A stretch of 64,000 nucleotides of DNA from Pseudanabaena sp. UWO311 (GTDB lineage Bacteria; Cyanobacteriota; Cyanobacteriia; Pseudanabaenales; Pseudanabaenaceae): contig NZ_SJEE01000028.1 of assembly GCF_006937785.1 (NCBI RefSeq), positions 1 through 64,000 on the forward strand, in the 5' to 3' direction. Every line of letters begins with the position of its first letter. Within the stretch, counting starts at the first letter, position 1. A model generated the notes under the pieces. It ran no database searches, had not been told where the DNA came from, and saw nothing but the letters and a program-made list of their open reading frames with translations. The position numbers and the translations under genes were made by a program. Positions 26,292 through 35,621 of this stretch are shown here, piece by piece.

Positions 26292-26588
26292 TTACAGAGT
26301 CTGACCGCTAAATGCAAAAAAACGGTCAAGCTTAAAATCCAGTGAATCATCATAAATGGTCAGTTTTTCAGGTTTGCATCGCTTAACCATTACAGAAACC
26401 CCCTTAGAGCCTTCTGTTTCTAGATCTTCGATGTAACCAGTTTTTGCAGCTTCAGCTTCAGACTCACTCAAGAAAGGGCCAAAGTAGTATGTGCAATGTG
26501 GTGAATCGGTAACAATTTCGATCCACACAGCTAACCCAACAGTTTCGAGAATTGATGTAAATATGTTCTTAAACAAGTTACCACCCAT
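26292..26588 (-). CDS. DUF1816 domain protein
   Basis: A 98-residue small soluble protein of DUF1816, nearly confined to cyanobacteria. Diagnostic stretch: AVWIEIVTDSPHCTYYFGPF, then SEAEAAKTGYIEDLETEG and VKRCKPEKLTIYDD. Some family members associate with phycobilisome linker-like roles (the CpcD/DUF1816 pairing), but no function can be deduced here. Single gene with its own terminator. Confidence 0.9.
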   Translation of the reverse strand: MGGNLFKNIFTSILETVGLAVWIEIVTDSPHCTYYFGPFLSESEAEAAKTGYIEDLETEGSKGVSVMVKRCKPEKLTIYDDSLDFKLDRFFAFSGQTL

Positions 26589-26683
26589 GATTTTACATAG
26601 TTAAAGTGAATGGTTTAGGTGAATGAGAAAGCTTTAAGGTTAAAGTTTTCTTCCTATATCTTTATATAACTTAAAACATGACT

Positions 26684-28201
26684 TCAAGACAAATTGTTCA
26701 GGTTTAACGTATTCACCCAACGTTGCCTGAAAATCTCGTACAGCGCCATTCCTGTGGCAACTGAGGCATTCAAGCTTTCCACTTTTCCTTCTAAAGGAAT
26801 AGAAACGAGGAAGTCACAATTTTTTTGTACTGACAGACTCAAACCTTCATCTTCTGCGCCAATGACCAAGGCGATCGCGCCAGAGAATTTGGCTTTGTGA
26901 ATAGCTTCGCTTGCACCTGCCATAGTTCCATAAACCCAGAAACCTGCTTCCTTGATTTTCTCAAGGGCTCGATTGAGGTTCACTACGCGAGCGACTGGAA
27001 GGATTTCTAATGTGCCTGCGGCAACTTTGGCTACTGTAGCAGTAATTCCTGCTGCACGACGTTGGGGAATCACTAAAGCATGTGCGCCAAGGGCAGCAGC
27101 ACTGCGAATAATCGCTCCTAAATTATGGGGATCAGTGATTCCATCAGCGATGACAATTACTGGCTGTGCCGATTTTGATTTGGCACTGGCAATTAATTCG
27201 TCAAGGTCAGCATATTCATAAGCAGAGACTTGAACAGCAATGCCTTGATGTCTGCCATTGTCAGTAATGCGATCAAGTCTTGTATTGTCAACTTCATCGA
27301 CGACTGCTCCAGCGCTCTTAGCCTCGTTAATCAATGGCAAGAAGTCTGGAGCATAGCGCATTCGAGCAGTTACCCATACACGATTAATACTGCGATCGCT
27401 ACTTAGCACAGCTTCAACTGCATGACGACCATAAACAATGTCAGGATTTTCGGGATTATGCACTGGTGCAGTGATTCCTAGTTCGCCGTCGGGATCAACG
27501 TTTCGCGAGACTGGGGGAAGAGAGCGGCGTTCAAAATTAGGAATAGAGGTACGATCGCGATCCCCAAAATTACGATCACGATCAAATTTGCGATCGCCGA
27601 AATCACGATCCCCAAAATTACGATCAGCGCCCCGATCAGATCTCTCAGGGCGATCGCTCCGTTCAAATTTCTTGTCGCCGAATTTTTTATCACCGAACTT
27701 CTTGTCACCAAACTTCTTATCGCCAAATTTCTTTTCAGCGAATTTGTCACCAAATTTTTTGCCAATGGGTTTGTCAAACTTGCGCTCAAATCTTGGCTCA
27801 GCAAATGATTCAGCCCGCTTCTCAAATGGCTTGTCAAAACTTTTCTCAGGACGACGATCTGAGTACTTGTCTGATTTTCCTGAATATTTAGAGTCAGTAC
27901 GGCTATCAGAGCGCTTCTCAAAATTTCTATCTGATGACTTGTAGGGCTTATCAGATTTGTAGGGTTTGTCAAAGGATCGCTCAGCACTTCTCTCTGGACG
28001 ACTATCGGAGCGACTATCAGAGCGATTGTCAGTGCGTTTATCGGTATATTTGCCAGTGCTGCGATCGGGGCGGCTGTCAGAGCGATTATCCGAACGTTTG
28101 TCTGAATATTTATCAAAGGACTTGTCGGAGCGTTTTTCGTAGCTTCTAACTCCGTCTTTATCGGAATTCTTGTCGGATTTTAGTCTAGGTTGCGTTGTCA
28201 T
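26684..28201 (-). CDS. rlmB: 23S rRNA 2'-O-ribose methyltransferase (SpoU/TrmH, RlmB type) with long basic/acidic tail
   Basis: A 505-residue protein. Residues about 255-500 are the SpoU methyltransferase: substrate-binding start VYGRHAVEAVLSS, motif 1 DPHNLGAIIRSAAALG, motif 2 VIGAEDEGLS and motif 3 IPLEGKVESLNASVA, forming the trefoil knot that binds SAM; RlmB methylates G2251 of 23S rRNA. The first about 250 residues are a low-complexity tail of Ser, Asp, Lys, Arg and Phe with DR/SD runs and a KKFGD pentapeptide repeated four to five times near 155-180, unusually long for the family. The start overlaps the mrnC stop by 4 bp (ATGA), coupling rRNA methylation with rRNA processing. Confidence 0.92.
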   Translation of the reverse strand: MTTQPRLKSDKNSDKDGVRSYEKRSDKSFDKYSDKRSDNRSDSRPDRSTGKYTDKRTDNRSDSRSDSRPERSAERSFDKPYKSDKPYKSSDRNFEKRSDSRTDSKYSGKSDKYSDRRPEKSFDKPFEKRAESFAEPRFERKFDKPIGKKFGDKFAEKKFGDKKFGDKKFGDKKFGDKKFERSDRPERSDRGADRNFGDRDFGDRKFDRDRNFGDRDRTSIPNFERRSLPPVSRNVDPDGELGITAPVHNPENPDIVYGRHAVEAVLSSDRSINRVWVTARMRYAPDFLPLINEAKSAGAVVDEVDNTRLDRITDNGRHQGIAVQVSAYEYADLDELIASAKSKSAQPVIVIADGITDPHNLGAIIRSAAALGAHALVIPQRRAAGITATVAKVAAGTLEILPVARVVNLNRALEKIKEAGFWVYGTMAGASEAIHKAKFSGAIALVIGAEDEGLSLSVQKNCDFLVSIPLEGKVESLNASVATGMALYEIFRQRWVNTLNLNNLS

Positions 28202-28593
28202 GGCGGCGCTGGGGTATCGATGTGGCTAAGTAGCTGTATGAAAATTTGGTCGAGGCGATTGCGATCGGTTAAGTAAAGATAACCAATCAAAGCTTCAAAT
28301 CCTGTAGCACTTTGGTAAATCTTGGGATCAACTTTACGTGGGGCTGATCCTGCAGCATTGCGTCCGCGTCTTACTAGATCGGACTCAAAATCTGTGAGAT
28401 CAAGTTTTTCGAGAAGTTTTGCTTGTTGCTCAGCCCTAACTTGACTAACTACAAGCTGGTGATACTGTTTGGCTGTGCGTGGCGGCAGTAAATAATGCAA
28501 CCGCATTTGCATTTCATACACAGCATCGCCAATATAGGCAAGTGCAGAGGCTGGGATCTCAGCGATATTTTCAACGATTGGGCTAAGAGACAT
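28198..28593 (-). CDS. mrnC: Mini-ribonuclease III
   Basis: A 131-residue RNase III catalytic domain lacking the dsRNA-binding domain, which in Bacillus and cyanobacteria matures 23S rRNA. Family motifs: ALAYIGDAVYEMQMRLH near residue 18 with the acidic residue of GDAVYE, VRRGRNAAGSAPRKVDP near 75 and GFEALIGYLYL near 98 with the second Glu/Asp set. It precedes rlmB in a two-gene unit with ATGA overlap, an arrangement common in many bacteria. Start ATG at 28593. Confidence 0.94.
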   Translation of the reverse strand: MSLSPIVENIAEIPASALAYIGDAVYEMQMRLHYLLPPRTAKQYHQLVVSQVRAEQQAKLLEKLDLTDFESDLVRRGRNAAGSAPRKVDPKIYQSATGFEALIGYLYLTDRNRLDQIFIQLLSHIDTPAPP

Positions 28594-29198
28594 TACAGGA
28601 TAATGCCATTACAGAATAATTTGATTACTTTCGTTGGGGTTGGACAAAATGTTTAGGTATTTATCAGACGTTTAATATTTACATTTACTTCAGACATTGA
28701 TGGGCAAGCATAGCTTGCCCATCAATGTATATAAATTTTGTCTTAGAAACATCATAGCAGTACTTCCAATTACTGAGAATAGGTTTTAGTGGCTGCAACT
28801 AAAAACATGTGCCACAACTATTGGTATTACAGCACTTCGAGCTTAAATCAGAACTAATAAATTCTTGAGATGGCAGCCAATCAACACTCTCAAAAATTCA
28901 TTGATTCGTTTGATATCCGAGGAGATTCCACAAAAAACAAATCTTTTGCGAAAAACAGCAAAGATGAGTTACAGCAAAAGATTTAGATTTACTAATGACT
29001 AATGAGTGATTTGTGCTGCATCAGGTTCATAAAGTGAACAATTTTATTTCGATGTTTACATCAGATTTAGAAAATTTGCCCCCTAAACTTTCCTCATCTT
29101 TAGATAATGCAAAATATCATCAAGTTAAAATTGAGTGCCTACACTTTCTGAGCTTGATCAAGAGGTTGATTTATTTGCTTGGTTTACTGACTTTTAAC
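28594..29198. other. 605-bp stretch with a hairpin and no supportable gene
   Basis: A palindrome (28694-28709 with 28713-28728, ACATTGATGGGCAAGC arms, loop ATA) is the only firm element. Two short plus-strand frames exist: 28869-28985 (38 codons, MAANQHSQKFIDSF start) and 29013-29273 (86 codons, overlapping the STAS gene antisense). Neither has a recognisable domain, and I do not call them as genes. Confidence 0.5.
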
Positions 29199-29588
29199 TT
29201 AGTCTTTTCTAGTTTGGTCAAGCTTGGCAAGCGCTGCATCAATAGATGTCTGAAGAGACAAAAACTGATCTAATCGAACCAGTTTGACAGTTTGCGTGAC
29301 TCTAGCATTGGTAATAATTTGGAGAGTGCCACTCAAAGTTTGAGTTTTTTTTGCCATTTGCACTAAAACCCCAAGTCCAGAACTATCGACAAAATCAATG
29401 GTTGACAGATCTAAAATCACGTTAAATGGTCCATCCTCGACGCATTTGCCAATCACCTTTTTAAAGGCTGGCTCCGAAAAAGCGTCCAGAAGACCTGTGA
29501 GGCGGATCAATTGATAGGTGTCCTTGACTTCGCGGCTGCCTCGTAAACTCACAGTCAGGGTTAGCGGTTCAGGAATAATGACCTCCAA
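29199..29588 (-). CDS. STAS-domain anti-sigma factor antagonist-like protein
   Basis: A 129-residue STAS protein of the SpoIIAA/RsbV type, which reports phosphorylation state to a kinase/anti-sigma partner. The phosphorylatable Ser lies in DFVDSSGLGVLV near residue 67. The frame begins at TTG 29588 with no in-frame ATG; the segment LTVSLRGSREVKDTYQLIRLTG precedes the core strand. No partner kinase is adjacent, but a SpoIIE-type phosphatase is encoded at 59516-60901. Start codon choice is uncertain by a few residues. Confidence 0.88.
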   Translation of the reverse strand: MEVIIPEPLTLTVSLRGSREVKDTYQLIRLTGLLDAFSEPAFKKVIGKCVEDGPFNVILDLSTIDFVDSSGLGVLVQMAKKTQTLSGTLQIITNARVTQTVKLVRLDQFLSLQTSIDAALAKLDQTRKD

Positions 29589-29676
29589 GCGGTGCGAACG
29601 TACCTTAATTTGCGGATATATTGTATTTGCTTTCTCCGCACTTGTCCAGAAAATTATTTGTTTTTAGTCCAAAGGC

Positions 29677-29729
29677 TATAACGAAAAAGTAGAGCGGTTG
29701 CTTGATACCCTCTCTACTTTTTCGCTATA
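29677..29729. repeat. 18-bp inverted repeat before gatA
   Basis: Arms 29677-29694 and 29712-29729 (TATAACGAAAAAGTAGAG against CTCTACTTTTTCGCTATA; one mismatch), loop 17 nt. It lies in the divergent gap between the STAS gene and gatA, 38 bp before the gatA start. Confidence 0.75.
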
Positions 29730-29766
29730 TACTTAAAATTCCGTCCACTAACGTACTAGATTCTTT

Positions 29767-31227
29767 ATGCTTTCGATCGCCCAAATTCGCCAAACCTTAA
29801 TCAATAAAGAGCGATCAGCAACCGAAATTGCTCAAGAGTTTTTAGATCGCATTGATCGGCTAGAGCCGAAATTACATAGCTTTGTTACTGTTACGCCAGA
29901 AGTGGCGATCGCTCAAGCCAAAGTCATCGATGCCGCGATCGCAGCAGGTGAAACTATACCATCGCTGGCAGGCGTGCCGCTTGGCATGAAAGACAATATG
30001 TGTGTCATGGGGATGCCCACTACTTGCGGCTCCAAAATGCTGAAAAATTTTGTTCCACCCTACGAAGCGACAATTACAGCAAAATTGCGATCGGCTGGAG
30101 CCGTGATGGTTGGCAAAACGAATCTTGATGAGTTTGCCATGGGCAGCTCCACTGAAAACTCGGCGATCGCGTTAACAGCAAATCCTTGGGATACGGAATA
30201 TGTCCCTGGTGGCTCTTCGGGTGGTTCGGCAGCATCCGTCTCCAGTGGTGAATGTGTAATAGCAACAGGTTCTGATACTGGTGGATCGATTCGCCAACCC
30301 GCTTCATATTGTGGCGTAGTTGGTCTAAAGCCAACTTACGGATTAGTTTCACGATTTGGTTTAGTTGCTTTTGCTTCGTCTTTGGATCAAATAGGACCTT
30401 TTGCCAATACTGTCGAAGATGCGGCGATATTTTTGGGCGCGATCGCAGGCTATGACCCCAAAGACTCCACCAGTATCAACGCCGCAGTTCCTGATTATGC
30501 AGCTTTGTTAACACCAGATTTAACTCAGTCACTTAAGGGTAAAAAAGTTGGCGTAATTACAGAAACCTTTGGTGAAGGTTTGGATAGTGAAGTTGAAGTT
30601 GCCGTAAGAAAGGCGATCGCGCATTTCGAGCGCATGGGCGCAGAAGTCTATGAAATTTCCTGTCCTCGATTTCGCTATGGACTACCCACCTATTACATCA
30701 TCGCTCCCTCCGAGGCATCCGCTAACCTCGCCCGCTATGATGGCGTGAAGTATGGCTTCCGTGACGAGAGCGCTGAGAGCCTGTTAAGTATGTATGAAAA
30801 TACCCGCGAGCAGGGTTTTGGGGCTGAAGTAAAGCGACGGATCATGATTGGTACATATGTCCTGTCAGCTGGATACTATGATGCCTATTACCTGAAAGCT
30901 CAGAAAGTTAGAACTTTAATCGTTCAAGATTTCCAAAAAGCCTTTGAGCAAGTGGATGTTTTAGTTTGTCCAACAGCACCAACTACAGCTTTTAAGGCAG
31001 GTAGTAAAACTGAAGATCCGCTTGGGATGTATCTATCGGATTTGATGACAATCCCTGTAAACCTTGCGGGGTTACCAGGGATTAGTATTCCCTGTGGTTT
31101 TGATTCCAAGGGAATGCCAATCGGGTTGCAAATGATCTCAAATGTACTGAGAGAAGATGTGCTGCTGCAAGTTGCATATGGCTACGAGCAATCAACGGAA
31201 TGGCACAAACAACAGCCTTCTATATAA
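29767..31227 (+). CDS. gatA: Asp-tRNA(Asn)/Glu-tRNA(Gln) amidotransferase subunit A
   Basis: A 486-residue amidase of the GatCAB complex that converts mischarged Glu-tRNA(Gln) and Asp-tRNA(Asn) to the cognate forms. The amidase-signature triad is intact: K75 (GMKDN), cis-Ser S150 in [11 protein letters not shown] and nucleophile S174 in [10 protein letters not shown]. The N-terminal helical part ([19 protein letters not shown]) and C-terminal region are full length. gatB/gatC are elsewhere. Ends in a strong terminator shared with glgC. Start ATG at 29767. Confidence 0.97.
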   Translation: MLSIAQIRQTLINKERSATEIAQEFLDRIDRLEPKLHSFVTVTPEVAIAQAKVIDAAIAAGETIPSLAGVPLGMKDNMCVMGMPTTCGSKMLKNFVPPYEATITAKLRSAGAVMVGKTNLDEFAMGSSTENSAIALTANPWDTEYVPGGSSGGSAASVSSGECVIATGSDTGGSIRQPASYCGVVGLKPTYGLVSRFGLVAFASSLDQIGPFANTVEDAAIFLGAIAGYDPKDSTSINAAVPDYAALLTPDLTQSLKGKKVGVITETFGEGLDSEVEVAVRKAIAHFERMGAEVYEISCPRFRYGLPTYYIIAPSEASANLARYDGVKYGFRDESAESLLSMYENTREQGFGAEVKRRIMIGTYVLSAGYYDAYYLKAQKVRTLIVQDFQKAFEQVDVLVCPTAPTTAFKAGSKTEDPLGMYLSDLMTIPVNLAGLPGISIPCGFDSKGMPIGLQMISNVLREDVLLQVAYGYEQSTEWHKQQPSI

Positions 31228-31229
31228 AC

Positions 31230-31264
31230 AAAAAAAAAGCCTTGCTTTGCAAGGCTTTTTTTTG
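31230..31264. terminator. Convergent terminator gatA / glgC
   Basis: Stem around GCCTTGC-TTT-GCAAGGC at 31239-31255, extended by matching A and T runs of 8-9 bases (about 31230-31264). It serves both convergent genes. Confidence 0.9.
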
Positions 31265-31301
31265 TTTGTACAAGAGTCGGCACAAATTGCCAACTCCTTT
31301 T

Positions 31302-32591
31302 TTAGATGATGGTGTTATCGGGAATAACTGCATTTTTGACGACGACGACAATGCCATTACAGATGCAATAGCCTTGCTCTTCACGGTTTACATCTTGCAC
31401 CCGATCTTTATTGATGATCTGCACATTCTTACCAATACGGGCATTCTTGTCGATGATTGCGTGACGAATAATTGTATTTTCTCCAATTCCCATTGGCACT
31501 TTGTTGGTTTCGAGATCTGACTCACGCTCTTCTTGAGGTTGATAGAAATCACAACCCATTAACAATGTGTCTTCGATAGTGCAATCAGCATCAATATGCA
31601 TCCGAATACCAACAACTGAATTGGTGACCGTTGATTTGTTAAGAAGGCATCCTTCACCAATAATTGAATCCTTAACTTTACAGTCATGAACTTTGCTGGG
31701 TGGCAAATAACGAGCGCGGGTGTAAATTGGTTTTTTGGTTTCGTAGAAATTGAAGCCAGTGGAAGGATGACGGGTCAAATCTAGATTTGCTTGATAGAAA
31801 GACTCAATGGTTCCAATATCTTCCCAATATCCCTTATATAAGTAAGCCTGAACATTCAAATTGTGAATTGCATCAGGAATAATTTCTTTACCAAAATCTG
31901 TGTGTTCGGGATTCTCACTGAGCAGCTTTAACATAGCCTGCTTATTAAACACATAGATTCCCATCGAAGCAATGAAAGGATTCGCGATCGCTGAAGCCTG
32001 ATCTAAGCCAAGTTTAGTTGTATCAACACGCATTCCCTCAAGTGCTTCACCTTTAGGCTTTTCTAGGAAGTTAATTACTTTGCCAGTACTGTCTGTTTTG
32101 AGCAAGCCAAAGGCTGAGGCTTTTTTCTGATCAACAGGCAATACTGACAGGGTGATATCTGCCCCAGTTTCGCGATGATGCTCTACGAATTTCTCGTAGT
32201 CCATGTTATACAGATGATCGCCAGATAGAATCAAGTATTCACTGACATCCCAAGACTCTAACAGCCATGCATAACGGCGAACAGCGTCGGCTGTACCTTG
32301 AAACCAATCTGGACTATCGGGTGTTTGCTGAGCGGCAAGAATTTCCACAAAGCCATCAGAATAGGAGGCGGGGCGATAGGCTTGATTGACATGACGATTA
32401 AGTGATGCGGAGTTAAACTGCGTCAGGATATAAATTTTTTCAATACCTGAGTTGATACAGTTACTCACAGGAATGTCGATCAGTCGATATTTGCCTGCTA
32501 CAGGGACGGCGGGCTTAGCGCGTGTTTTAGTGAGGGGATATAGTCGGCTTCCCTGTCCACCGCCCAGAATGATAGCCAGTACGTTTTTCAT
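31302..32591 (-). CDS. glgC: Glucose-1-phosphate adenylyltransferase (ADP-glucose pyrophosphorylase)
   Basis: A 429-residue enzyme making ADP-glucose, the committed glycogen/starch step, allosterically activated by 3-phosphoglycerate in cyanobacteria. Opening [23 protein letters not shown] is the nucleotide-binding signature; catalytic Asp in [21 protein letters not shown] binds glucose-1-phosphate; the C-terminal beta-helix contains [13 protein letters not shown] with the activator-binding lysines. Length 429 agrees with the cyanobacterial form. Its stop is 37 bp from the shared terminator. Confidence 0.97.
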   Translation of the reverse strand: MKNVLAIILGGGQGSRLYPLTKTRAKPAVPVAGKYRLIDIPVSNCINSGIEKIYILTQFNSASLNRHVNQAYRPASYSDGFVEILAAQQTPDSPDWFQGTADAVRRYAWLLESWDVSEYLILSGDHLYNMDYEKFVEHHRETGADITLSVLPVDQKKASAFGLLKTDSTGKVINFLEKPKGEALEGMRVDTTKLGLDQASAIANPFIASMGIYVFNKQAMLKLLSENPEHTDFGKEIIPDAIHNLNVQAYLYKGYWEDIGTIESFYQANLDLTRHPSTGFNFYETKKPIYTRARYLPPSKVHDCKVKDSIIGEGCLLNKSTVTNSVVGIRMHIDADCTIEDTLLMGCDFYQPQEERESDLETNKVPMGIGENTIIRHAIIDKNARIGKNVQIINKDRVQDVNREEQGYCICNGIVVVVKNAVIPDNTII

Positions 32592-32860
32592 AAATTCTTC
32601 GGATTATCTTGGCTTTTTTATTTGCATATTTTTTCTGAATGCAAACATTGTCTATCTTTGCGGGGATCGTTGCAAGTAATGTAAGAACACAAACTCAGAA
32701 ATTTCTAGCGGGTGTGAAGTGCCACACAGATTTTTTTAAGCTTTACGACTATTTGTGGTTTTAAAAATTAGCTAAAATTAGCTTTTGTTAGGAACAATAT
32801 GAGTGGTAAGTATGTCTATTGCTGCGGAAGCTTAAGCCTAACGCGATTTAAGGAGATTTT

Positions 32861-34204
32861 ATGATGCTTGTGAAAAAAAGCCTGGCTAATTCATGTTTCG
32901 CTTTATTGAGTTTGGGCGCGATCGCTATCTCTGCCATCTCTTCACCACAGGCAGTTATCGCTTCAGAGCAACCGAGTTTGGATAGCCTAGTTCAACAAGC
33001 AGTTTCCAAAGATCAAGTAACATCGCAGCAAGCGATCGCGAAGTTACGAGAATTTAAAAATACTGGTGTGGATGCATTTTGGAATGCTTATCAAAAAGAT
33101 TTACCTAATAATCCGCAATTACGGGCAACTTTAGATGCGATTTGTCAGCAAAAAGACTGCGATGCTTCGAGATTATATTGGTATAAAGATTTAGAAGCAG
33201 CCAAGACTGAATCAAAAGAATCTGGTAAACCGATTTTGTCATTGCGATTGCTTGGCAACCTTAATGATGAGTTGAGTTGTGCTAATAGTCGATTTTTCCG
33301 CACAGCGCTTTATCCTAATGCGGGAGTCTCACAATTGCTGCGCGATCGCTTTATTTTGCACTGGCAGTCAGAGCGTCCAGTACCTAAGGTGACGATTGAT
33401 TTTGGGGATGGTCGTAAGCTAGAGCAAACCCTGACAGGTAATAGCATTCACTATGTACTTGATAGTGATGGTCGCCCGATCGATGCCATCCCAGGTTTGT
33501 ACAGCCCCCAAGCATTTATCGAAAATCTTAAAGATGCTGAGGGCGCAGAGCAACTACTTAACAATACTAACGATGTAAAGTTACGCCGCGAAATTTTGGT
33601 GAAATATCATCGTGATCGCTTAGCCAAAATCGAAAGAAACTGGCAATCAGATCTCAAGCGCTTAAACTTACCTGCACAAAGGTTACTTGAACCTATAGCG
33701 ATGAGATCTTTGGCAAATGTTGATGCTACGATTGCTAGCCGTCTGACTGTTGGGAAAATGGCAGTTGAGCTACCAACCCTGACTCGCACACCTAGTGCGC
33801 CTATCTCTGAAGTTATTCCACCTTCGCCTTTTGCCAAGCTTAGTGATGCCAATTGGGCAAGGTTAGCAAGACTTTATCAAAATCGGGTATATCTCGATCA
33901 AGGTAGTCTGAAGCTGATGGAACGTAAGTTGTCACCGAGTGCTTCAATGCCAACGGTGGTCAATAGTTTTGAAAGAGCGATCGCTCAAGATACTGTACGT
34001 AACGAATATGTATTTCATGCACAGATTCACAGTTGGTTTGCTAATGGTGAATTTCTTGGCAATGAAAACCTCAATGGCAATTCAATGGCTCTAAACTCCC
34101 TTAATCGCCGAGTTTATGATCAATTGTTTCTCACTCCAGCTAGTGATCCTTGGTTGGGATTAGTAAATGAGAATGTTTATACGGGAATCAGTAAGGTAAA
34201 TTAA
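32861..34204 (+). CDS. Exported thioredoxin-fold-like protein of unknown function
   Basis: A 447-residue protein with a clear signal peptide (about residues 1-36, cleavage near SPQAVIA). The segment at about 112-250 reads LEAAKTESKESGKPILSLRL, then SCANSRFFRTALYPNAGVS and DGRPIDAIPGLYSPQAFI, a thioredoxin-like fold lacking the CxxC pair, with just one Cys in ELSCANS; a nearby QQKDCD carries another. A helical C-terminal 200 residues follows. Relatives occur in cyanobacteria as hypothetical periplasmic proteins. The stop codon lies in a palindrome that also precedes the next gene by 6 bp, so the two may be partly coupled. Confidence 0.8.
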   Translation: MMLVKKSLANSCFALLSLGAIAISAISSPQAVIASEQPSLDSLVQQAVSKDQVTSQQAIAKLREFKNTGVDAFWNAYQKDLPNNPQLRATLDAICQQKDCDASRLYWYKDLEAAKTESKESGKPILSLRLLGNLNDELSCANSRFFRTALYPNAGVSQLLRDRFILHWQSERPVPKVTIDFGDGRKLEQTLTGNSIHYVLDSDGRPIDAIPGLYSPQAFIENLKDAEGAEQLLNNTNDVKLRREILVKYHRDRLAKIERNWQSDLKRLNLPAQRLLEPIAMRSLANVDATIASRLTVGKMAVELPTLTRTPSAPISEVIPPSPFAKLSDANWARLARLYQNRVYLDQGSLKLMERKLSPSASMPTVVNSFERAIAQDTVRNEYVFHAQIHSWFANGEFLGNENLNGNSMALNSLNRRVYDQLFLTPASDPWLGLVNENVYTGISKVN

Positions 34205-34237
34205 TATAAACAGCGCTTTACGCTGTTTATATTAATT
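34199..34237. repeat. 17-bp palindrome between two co-directional genes
   Basis: Perfect arms 34199-34215 and 34221-34237, loop CTTTA. It contains the stop codon of the upstream gene and ends 5 bp ahead of the next ATG, a tight spot for either attenuation or mRNA processing. No T tract follows, so it is not a classical terminator. Confidence 0.85.
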
Positions 34238-34242
34238 TCAGA

Positions 34243-35460
34243 ATGTTTATGGCAAATCGAAATATTCGCGATCGCATTTATCAATTTAATCTCAGTCAAC
34301 CGCGAGATCCCGATTTGCTCAAGGCAAAATATCAGTACATGCGTGAGGAAAAAGAAAACCCCTTTATCTTTTTTCGATCCACCTGCCATCTATTTTATGA
34401 AGATTTGCCGATTAAGTCATGGTTTAAAAAAGCTCCTCTAGTCTGGATTTGTGGCGATCTTCATGTAGAAAATTTTGGGAATTACAAGGCTGATAATCGT
34501 CACGTTTATTTTGATATTAACGATTTTGATGAAGCTATGCTTGCTCCCTGTACTTGGGAAATCGCCCGTTTATTGACCAGCATTTTTGTGTCTACTGAGA
34601 CCTATTCGGTTGGTTTACAAGTTGCAGAAAAACTCTGCAAGAAATTCCTCAATTCATATCTTCAGACTATCTCTGATGAGAAAGCTTATTGGATGGGCGA
34701 AGATATGGCTCCTCCAGTGATCGAGGATTTGCTGGCGCGTAAAAATCAGGTCAAGCGCAGAGAGTTATTAGAGGAAAGAACTGTTTTAGATCAAGAAAAG
34801 CAAAGGCGATCGTTAAAAATTGATTTCAAAAAGGCGCAACCAATAACTGACCAACAAAGACAAAAATTGGAGAGTTGGATAGAGGATTTTGCAGCACAGC
34901 AGCCAAATCCCAAGTTTTTTAAATTATTGGACGTAGCACAACGCATTGCTGGCAAGGGAAGTTTAGGGATAGAGCGTTATGTCTTATTAGTGGAAGGTAA
35001 AGGCTCACCCGATGGTAACTACCTTCTCGACCTAAAAAGAGCACTACCTTCTTCGCTGGCAGTGCGTAACGTTTGGGCTCAACCAACATGGAAAAGTGAA
35101 AGCGATCGCATTGTGTCAATTCAAAAGCGATTACAAGCAATTCCTATCGCTTTTCTACACTCTGTGACTATTGGTAAAGATTCATTTGTGTTGAGAGAAC
35201 TTCAGTCTACTCAAAGTCCAACCGATCATTTAAAGATCGAGAAATGGGATGACAAATTGGAGAAGTCCGAACAATTAATGTTGGCATTAGGGGAAGTTGT
35301 AGCTTGGTCACATTTGCGAAGTAGTGCTATACAAGGCTCTGCGACCATCGATCAATTGATCGATTTTGCTGGTAAATCTAAATGGAAAACTGAAGTAATG
35401 GAATATGCCAAGGCATATAGCCAAAGAGTACATCAAGATTGGAAAGACTTTTGTCAATAG
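34243..35460 (+). CDS. DUF2252 family protein
   Basis: A 405-residue protein of DUF2252 (PF10009), a family distantly related to aminoglycoside/choline-kinase-like folds. Diagnostic parts: FIFFRSTCHLFYEDL, then VWICGDLHVENFGNYKA (a HxN catalytic-loop-like motif) and YFDINDFDEAMLAPCTWEIARL (a D-containing metal-site-like motif), and LRELQSTQSPTDHL. Two ATGs are possible, 34243 and 34249; the second gives MANRNIRDRI and may be the real start. Function in cyanobacteria is not known. Confidence 0.9.
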   Translation: MFMANRNIRDRIYQFNLSQPRDPDLLKAKYQYMREEKENPFIFFRSTCHLFYEDLPIKSWFKKAPLVWICGDLHVENFGNYKADNRHVYFDINDFDEAMLAPCTWEIARLLTSIFVSTETYSVGLQVAEKLCKKFLNSYLQTISDEKAYWMGEDMAPPVIEDLLARKNQVKRRELLEERTVLDQEKQRRSLKIDFKKAQPITDQQRQKLESWIEDFAAQQPNPKFFKLLDVAQRIAGKGSLGIERYVLLVEGKGSPDGNYLLDLKRALPSSLAVRNVWAQPTWKSESDRIVSIQKRLQAIPIAFLHSVTIGKDSFVLRELQSTQSPTDHLKIEKWDDKLEKSEQLMLALGEVVAWSHLRSSAIQGSATIDQLIDFAGKSKWKTEVMEYAKAYSQRVHQDWKDFCQ

Positions 35461-35621
35461 TAGAACTCACTCAAGACCAACCAATTTATTGGATCTTGGG
35501 CAGACATGGACTAAATTTCTAGAAGCTTTGCTTTTGGGGCTCCATTTATGACCAAATTTGTCCATAGTATTGCTAATATATTGCAAAAATACAGTACATC
35601 TTCTGACATCTTGAGCTTGAC

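Noticed and set aside
27438-27944. 168-codon plus-strand frame rich in RSPKLRS repeats
   Set aside because: It is the antisense shadow of the repetitive tail of the RlmB gene; the minus-strand frame has a clear domain.
29013-29273. 86-codon plus-strand frame
   Set aside because: No recognisable domain, overlaps the STAS gene antisense at its end, and has no convincing ribosome site.
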